A stretch of 32,676 bases of DNA from Pseudomonadales bacterium (lineage in GTDB: Bacteria; Pseudomonadota; Gammaproteobacteria; Pseudomonadales; JAHRWD01): assembly GCA_019090315.1 (NCBI GenBank), contig JAHRWD010000013.1, positions 124,585-157,260 on the forward strand. Direction: 5' to 3'. The number at the start of each line of letters is the position of its first letter. Within the stretch, counting starts at the first letter, position 1. Under the pieces are notes generated by a model, which was given only the letters and a program-made list of their open reading frames with translations, had not been told where the DNA came from and searched no databases. Of the stretch, positions 28,829 to 32,676 are shown one piece after another. The position numbers were made by a program, and so were the translations under genes.

Positions 28829-30388
28829 CTAATTAACGCCTTTTCCTTTGTCTTTCCAAAAAGGCTTTCGGATTTCTGTTTTCAATATTTTACCTGCTCC
28901 ACTTACAGGTAAAGGCTCGTCTTGAAAGGTTACACTGCGTGGACATTTATAACCGGCAATCAGCTCTGCACAGTGTTTTTTTAATTCATCCTGGGTTAAT
29001 GACTGGCCTTGATGTAGCACTATCACCGCATGAACCTGCTCACCCCATTCCTCATGAGGAATACCGATAACCGCACACTCCTGTACTGCGGGGTGCTGGT
29101 ATATTGCATTTTCAGTTTCGGTGGAATACACATTTTCACCGCCTGAAATAATCATATCTTTAGAGCGATCCACTATATAAATAAAGCCACCATCGTCCAT
29201 GTAACCCATATCAGCAGTATGCATCCATCCCCCTCGCAATGTTTCTTTGGTGAGCTCTTCCATTTTCCAGTAGCCTTTCATCACATGGGGGCCTCGGGTC
29301 AAAACCTCACCCACACCACCACGCGCTACTTCAATATCATTTTCATCCGCTATTTTTAATTCTACTGCTACAGCAGCATGCCCAGCGGATTTTAAACGGC
29401 CTGCATGAGGCCCTTCCTGAGTATGGTATTGGTCATCAAGAAAAGTAATCAGGGGAGAGGTTTCGGTCATTCCATACGCCTGCATAAATTTACATTTTGG
29501 CATCAACTTCATCGCTTTTATTAATACCGCTTCAGGCATTGGAGAAGCGCCATACAACACTCGCTGTAAACCCGATATATCATATTTATCAAAACCGGGA
29601 AAATTAACCAGCATATTCACCATAGTAGGCACCAACAGGCAATTGGTTACCTTGTCTCTGACGATGGCTTTCAAGGTCTCTTCTGGTTCAAATTTAGAAA
29701 TAAAGCTATGGCCGCCACCTGCAAGAGTAACGGCAAAGGTGGATGCGCAATCCGCCAAATGGAACATAGGTGCTGCGTGCAAATAAATTACTTCGGCATC
29801 GATTTTGACTGCATTAATAATATTCAGGGCATTGGTGAGCAGATTATCGTGAGATAGCATCACACCCTTGGATCGCCCGGTTGTGCCGCCGGTATAAAAC
29901 AAACCCGCAAGGTCTTCTCCAGCACGACCCGCATCTTCCGCTGGCTCATTGTTGTTTATCAGGTCTTCGTAACTTACACATCCTTCAGGCATTTCCCCTT
30001 CGCCGGAAAAAACAATGGTAGTCACTGAATCCATTTTACCTTTCAGCGCGGGTAGCATATCCACAAACGCATCATCCACCACCAATACTTTGGCTTCAGA
30101 ATCATTTAACGTGAAAATAATTTCAGGTGGGGCTAGTCGAGTGTTAATCGGTACCACCATGCCACCGGCCCAGGGCACGCCAAAAAAGTATTCCAGATAA
30201 CGGTCACTGTTCAAGGCCAGTATCGCCACCCGGTCGTTATCTTCTACGCCTACCGATTTGAGGCCCTGAGCCAATCGGGCTACACGATCCTTAAACTCAA
30301 TCCAGGTGTGTTTGCGCTCACCAAAGACAGTTGCCAAACCTTGAGGGTTAAGTTGAATAGCTCTGTTTATACATTGAGACAGGTGCAT
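28829..30388 (-). CDS. Fatty acyl-CoA ligase (AMP-forming), copy 2
   Basis: A 519-residue ANL-superfamily acyl-CoA ligase. Motifs are LFYTGGTTGRSKGVMLSHDN (about residues 166-185; the first Ser of the usual TSGTTG is Gly), AYGMTETSPL, GWMHTADMGYMDDGGFIYIVDRSKDMIISGGENVYSTE, and the C-terminal catalytic lysine in PVSGAGKILKTEIRKPFW. It shares architecture with copy 1 but the two differ strongly in sequence, so they are not a recent duplication and probably act on different acids. A GGAG ribosome site lies 6 nt before the ATG. The transcript would start in the 291-bp gap at 30389-30679. Confidence 0.93.
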   Translation of the reverse strand: MHLSQCINRAIQLNPQGLATVFGERKHTWIEFKDRVARLAQGLKSVGVEDNDRVAILALNSDRYLEYFFGVPWAGGMVVPINTRLAPPEIIFTLNDSEAKVLVVDDAFVDMLPALKGKMDSVTTIVFSGEGEMPEGCVSYEDLINNNEPAEDAGRAGEDLAGLFYTGGTTGRSKGVMLSHDNLLTNALNIINAVKIDAEVIYLHAAPMFHLADCASTFAVTLAGGGHSFISKFEPEETLKAIVRDKVTNCLLVPTMVNMLVNFPGFDKYDISGLQRVLYGASPMPEAVLIKAMKLMPKCKFMQAYGMTETSPLITFLDDQYHTQEGPHAGRLKSAGHAAVAVELKIADENDIEVARGGVGEVLTRGPHVMKGYWKMEELTKETLRGGWMHTADMGYMDDGGFIYIVDRSKDMIISGGENVYSTETENAIYQHPAVQECAVIGIPHEEWGEQVHAVIVLHQGQSLTQDELKKHCAELIAGYKCPRSVTFQDEPLPVSGAGKILKTEIRKPFWKDKGKGVN

Positions 30389-30679
30389 AATTACTCCAAT
30401 TTAATTTTATATATTGCTCAGAAATATTATTCAATAACTTGTCAGGCGCATACTTTACATGCGGGATTTTATTCAAGGAGGGATGGAGCGCCATTCCTGA
30501 CAGCACCTTAAACCCTTCAATAGCCTGGAAGCCCCAACCATACCCCCAAAACTGCCATAACCCCACTTCCAGTGCAAGTCTTTGGCTCATCATCGCTATC
30601 TGGGTGAGGCGAGTGAAAGGGGGGTGGCTAAAATCAATCAAGTCTAACCTCGTCGATTCGTGAATCAATTAATGCTATC
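30389..30679. other. Intergenic region upstream of acyl-CoA ligase 2
   Basis: No convincing gene: frames on both strands here have no family features and overlap each other. The region should contain the ligase 2 promoter and the end of the LuxR-type gene. It also carries a diverged copy of a short repeat (30630-30658). Confidence 0.5.
30630..30658 (+). repeat. Diverged short repeat, copy A
   Basis: A 28-bp core beginning AAAATCAATCAAGTCTAACC matches the sequence at 32547-32574 at 23 of 28 positions, with every difference a transition. It lies in the same orientation, about 1.9 kb away. It resembles the AGTCTGACCCC-type intergenic repeats seen around mobile sequences in gammaproteobacteria (from memory, not checked). 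Confidence 0.5.
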
Positions 30680-31186
30680 TTATGAACACATAAAATCTTC
30701 AAAAAACCAGGCCGAAAAAACATGCCGGCCAGATAACCCTGATTTTTTGTAGATCGCTGAAGCCTGCTGCCGAATCGTTTTCTCAGCGGTGCCCCTGAGC
30801 GTCGAAATCTCCTTCAGGCTAAACCCCTTCAACAAAAGCAAGCCTACCTCTTGCTCACTCTTGCTTAGCCCCCATTCAGCGAACTGGGTTTGTATGGTTT
30901 CTGCCATCAGTTTTTTTGACTGGATAGCTTGTTCCGAGGCTGGAGGAGGTAGATTGTTGATCTCATCCAGCGTTTCCTTGAGCGCTTTAAGCTCGCGATT
31001 TTTCTCAATCAGGCCGTATCCAACCCACAGAAAAGCAACGACAGTAAGGCCAAGCAAGATACTTTCCTGAATCAGGTGAAAGGTATTAACACCTTCGCGA
31101 ATATCGGCCCAAATATCTGCTCCGCTTGCCAACGCAACTATCACAAGAAAAAGTGGCACTAACTGGTCTTTTGTAGGCTTACGCAT
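30680..31186 (-). CDS. Membrane-anchored LuxR-type transcriptional regulator
   Basis: A 168-residue protein with two N-terminal membrane segments (about 10-27, LVPLFLVIVALASGADIW, and 39-60, IQESILLGLTVVAFLWVGYGLI). A short coiled coil follows (KNRELKALKETLDEINNL), then a LuxR/GerE-type helix-turn-helix at about 105-160 (WGLSKSEQEVGLLLLKGFSLKEISTLRGTAEKTIRQQASAIYKKSGL). There is no receiver or autoinducer domain, so the signal is presumably sensed at or in the membrane. It is divergent from the cytochrome b561-like gene across 124 bp, which makes that gene and its own promoter the obvious candidate targets. The ribosome site is weak (GGTTAGAAC before ATG). Target and signal unknown. Confidence 0.87.
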   Translation of the reverse strand: MRKPTKDQLVPLFLVIVALASGADIWADIREGVNTFHLIQESILLGLTVVAFLWVGYGLIEKNRELKALKETLDEINNLPPPASEQAIQSKKLMAETIQTQFAEWGLSKSEQEVGLLLLKGFSLKEISTLRGTAEKTIRQQASAIYKKSGLSGRHVFSAWFFEDFMCS

Positions 31187-31310
31187 GTTCTAACCCTGGT
31201 TTTCTGGATGGTACATTTGTCCTAAAGCCTGTCTTATAGGGCCTTTGACGGATGGATGCTGGGCTGAGTCAATGCAATTATCCTTCTCAAACAAACAGAA
31301 GGAGAAATGT

Positions 31311-31961
31311 ATGAGTCAGGTTTATGTGTGGGATAAATTTATCCGAATTTTTCATTGGTCTTTAGTCGCGCTTTTTTTAATTAGCTATCTAACCGGTGAT
31401 GAACTCGAGTCGGTACATACGTGGTCCGGCTATAGTATCACCGTACTAGTATTTGCTCGATTAATATGGGGATTTGCAGGTTCAAAATACGCTCGGTTTA
31501 GTGAATTCGTTCAAACCCCTCGAAAGGTAATTGGATATCTTAAACAGATAGCCTCTGGTAAGCCCAAACGCTATATCGGTCACAATCCCGCGGGTGGAGT
31601 GATGGTCGTGGCAATCCTGGTTGCCCTTGTTGGGACAACGTTTAGCGGGATGAAATTATTAGCGATAGAAGAGGGAGAAGGCCCTTTTGCTCAATCCACA
31701 ACGATATCTTTAGTTCAACCGGTTTTTGCGGACGAAGGTAGATATGAAGATCACGATGGCCATGAAGACAGCTCTTCTGAAGAATCGGGCCATGAGTCAA
31801 ATGAAGCGGATGAAGAATTTTGGGAAGAGATCCATGAATTCTTTATTAATATGATGCTCCTCTTAATAGTACTTCATGTGATTGGGGTGGTTGTAGCCAG
31901 TCGGCAACATGATGAATCATTGGTTAAAGCGATGGTGACAGGTGAAAAGAGAGATAGTTAA
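31311..31961 (+). CDS. Cytochrome b561-family protein with acidic His-rich insert
   Basis: A 216-residue inner-membrane diheme cytochrome b of the Ni/Fe-hydrogenase b-subunit/b561 type, which passes electrons between the quinone pool and a periplasmic partner. Helices are at about 11-28 (IRIFHWSLVALFLISYL), 39-56, 95-115 (GGVMVVAILVALVGTTFSGM) and 179-197 (INMMLLLIVLHVIGVVVAS). Likely heme-ligand histidines are His15, His36 and His189. Between helices 3 and 4, residues 139-172 are strongly acidic and contain several histidines (DHDGHED, SGHESNEADEEF), which could bind metal in the periplasm. The start at 31311 follows GAAGGAGAAATGT; an earlier in-frame ATG at 31245 is unlikely. No partner dehydrogenase or cytochrome c is adjacent. 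Confidence 0.92.
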   Translation: MSQVYVWDKFIRIFHWSLVALFLISYLTGDELESVHTWSGYSITVLVFARLIWGFAGSKYARFSEFVQTPRKVIGYLKQIASGKPKRYIGHNPAGGVMVVAILVALVGTTFSGMKLLAIEEGEGPFAQSTTISLVQPVFADEGRYEDHDGHEDSSSEESGHESNEADEEFWEEIHEFFINMMLLLIVLHVIGVVVASRQHDESLVKAMVTGEKRDS

Positions 31962-31980
31962 CCTGCCAAAGCAAAATCGT

Positions 31981-32002
31981 TCAAGGGGCCTGGCCCCCTT
32001 GA
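31981..32002 (+). terminator. Possible terminator after the cytochrome b gene
   Basis: TCAAGGGG (31981-31988) and CCCCTTGA (31995-32002) are perfect 8-bp arms around CCTGGC. The following sequence is only moderately T-rich (GTTAATTT), so it is a weak intrinsic terminator candidate 19 bp after the stop codon. Confidence 0.45.
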
Positions 32003-32131
32003 GTTAATTTATGAAATTGAGAAGATGACAGATTTGGCGTGTTGATCTCAGTCTTGATATGCACATCGCTACTAAACCTGGTTGAGAGAGTGTGGTATGG
32101 AAAGACCTGCCCCCGAGTTTTCTGGGTTTGT

Positions 32132-32512
32132 TCATTCCTTTATCCGCCACGGTGGATTCAAGCGATTATCTTTAGCGTAATAAAAGCGTATTTGATGGCC
32201 ATCCGGGTCTCTTATACGCGCTTCTCTCCACAGATAATCCATATCCGTTGGTTCCTGCTCAAATTCTATGCCCTCTCTTTTCAGATCAGCACATAATGCG
32301 TCAAGATCAGGGCATTCAAAATAAAATTGTACTCGGGATTCACCACGCTGCTCGCCAGTTACCTCCAGTGACAACGTTTCGTCTCCAGACGGAAGCGTAA
32401 ATCGTACGTACCGCGGTTCTTCAAGGACGATCGGTTTTAGGCCCAGTGCTCTATAAAACGACATTGAGACTTCGAGATCAGTTACGATCAATGTTACGTG
32501 ATTTAGCCGCAT
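32132..32512 (-). CDS. VOC family (glyoxalase/dioxygenase fold) protein
   Basis: A 126-residue single-module vicinal-oxygen-chelate protein. It begins MRLNHVTLIVTDLEVSMSFYRALGL, has the paired beta-alpha-beta-beta-beta units, and ends with IRDPDGHQIRFYYA, where the DPDG turn and a nearby acid are typical of the fold. Histidine 5 and a late Glu/Gln would supply metal ligands, but the late Glu (usually DPDGNxxEL) is replaced here by Arg in GHQIRF, so the metal site may be altered. Members include glyoxalases, ring-cleaving dioxygenases and antibiotic-binding proteins; which applies is unknown. A GGAGGA ribosome site lies 9 nt before the ATG. It converges on the cytochrome b gene. Confidence 0.9.
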   Translation of the reverse strand: MRLNHVTLIVTDLEVSMSFYRALGLKPIVLEEPRYVRFTLPSGDETLSLEVTGEQRGESRVQFYFECPDLDALCADLKREGIEFEQEPTDMDYLWREARIRDPDGHQIRFYYAKDNRLNPPWRIKE

Positions 32513-32535
32513 TGATTAGAATCCTCCAAATTGGG

Positions 32536-32575
32536 CCTGCGCAGGTAAAATCGATCGAGTCTGACCCCATCGATC
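32536..32575 (+). repeat. Diverged short repeat, copy B, with adjacent palindrome
   Basis: A perfect 10-bp palindrome CCTGCGCAGG (32536-32545) is followed by the repeat core at 32547-32575, in which GATCGA (32552-32557) and TCGATC (32570-32575) can pair around the AGTCTGACCCC segment. It matches copy A at 30630-30658. Nothing else was found in the last 164 bases. Confidence 0.5.
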
Positions 32576-32676
32576 ACCCTGTGTTTGGTGGATTCAACTC
32601 CAAAGCGCACCACCTGAATAGTTAAAAAGACATGACTTGAGTGCCTGATAAAATGAGGTTGCGAAATCTTATTTAC

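Noticed and set aside
30348..30668. 106-residue minus-strand frame overlapping the start of acyl-CoA ligase 2
   Set aside because: It overlaps the ligase start in another frame and contains the short repeat; no family features. The opposing plus-strand frame (30439-30663) is rejected for the same reasons.

Overview
The window reads as chromosomal DNA of a gammaproteobacterium, most likely a marine or hydrocarbon-associated member of the Pseudomonadales/Oceanospirillales. The gene order coaBC-dut-algC-argB, then pyrE next to a Crc-like protein and rph, then yicC-gmk-rpoZ-spoT-ridA-recG, is close to the Pseudomonas arrangement. Base composition looks near 50% GC. No rRNA, tRNA, CRISPR array, phage or transposase gene was found.

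Left part (1-7.7 kb), accessory genes: a cut-off HlyD-type efflux lipoprotein translationally coupled to a TetR regulator (both minus strand); a metallo-beta-lactamase-fold hydrolase; a small membrane protein; a c-di-GMP phosphodiesterase-like HD-GYP protein; the sodium/proton antiporter NhaD; and a DUF35 zinc-ribbon protein paired with a thiolase-like enzyme of acyl-CoA metabolism. Two intergenic regions here hold palindromes with a shared half-site of the type TetR regulators bind.

Middle part (7.7-23.7 kb), a housekeeping block: radC divergent from coaBC-dut-algC; argB; a periplasmic coiled-coil protein; pyrE divergent from a Crc/exonuclease III homologue; rph divergent from yicC-gmk-rpoZ-spoT; then ridA and recG. 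Together these cover coenzyme A, dUTP hygiene, sugar phosphates for envelope polysaccharide, arginine and pyrimidine synthesis, RNA processing, GMP/(p)ppGpp metabolism and fork rescue. AlgC carries a long N-terminal membrane/sensor-like extension.

Right part (23.7-32.7 kb), accessory again: a decayed VanZ-like gene, a large two-part beta-propeller/phytase-like lipoprotein, two separately transcribed acyl-CoA ligases (lipid catabolism, matching the thiolase-like enzyme), a membrane-bound LuxR-type regulator divergent from a cytochrome b561-like protein, and a VOC (glyoxalase-fold) protein. Two diverged copies of a short repeat bracket the regulator/cytochrome/VOC segment.

Strong intrinsic terminators lie at 4282-4330, 7688-7716, 12942-12975 and 26894-26927. 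No clearly new multi-gene system is evident. The most interesting leads are the palindromes, the active-site state of the Crc-like and thiolase-like proteins, and the repeat pair.
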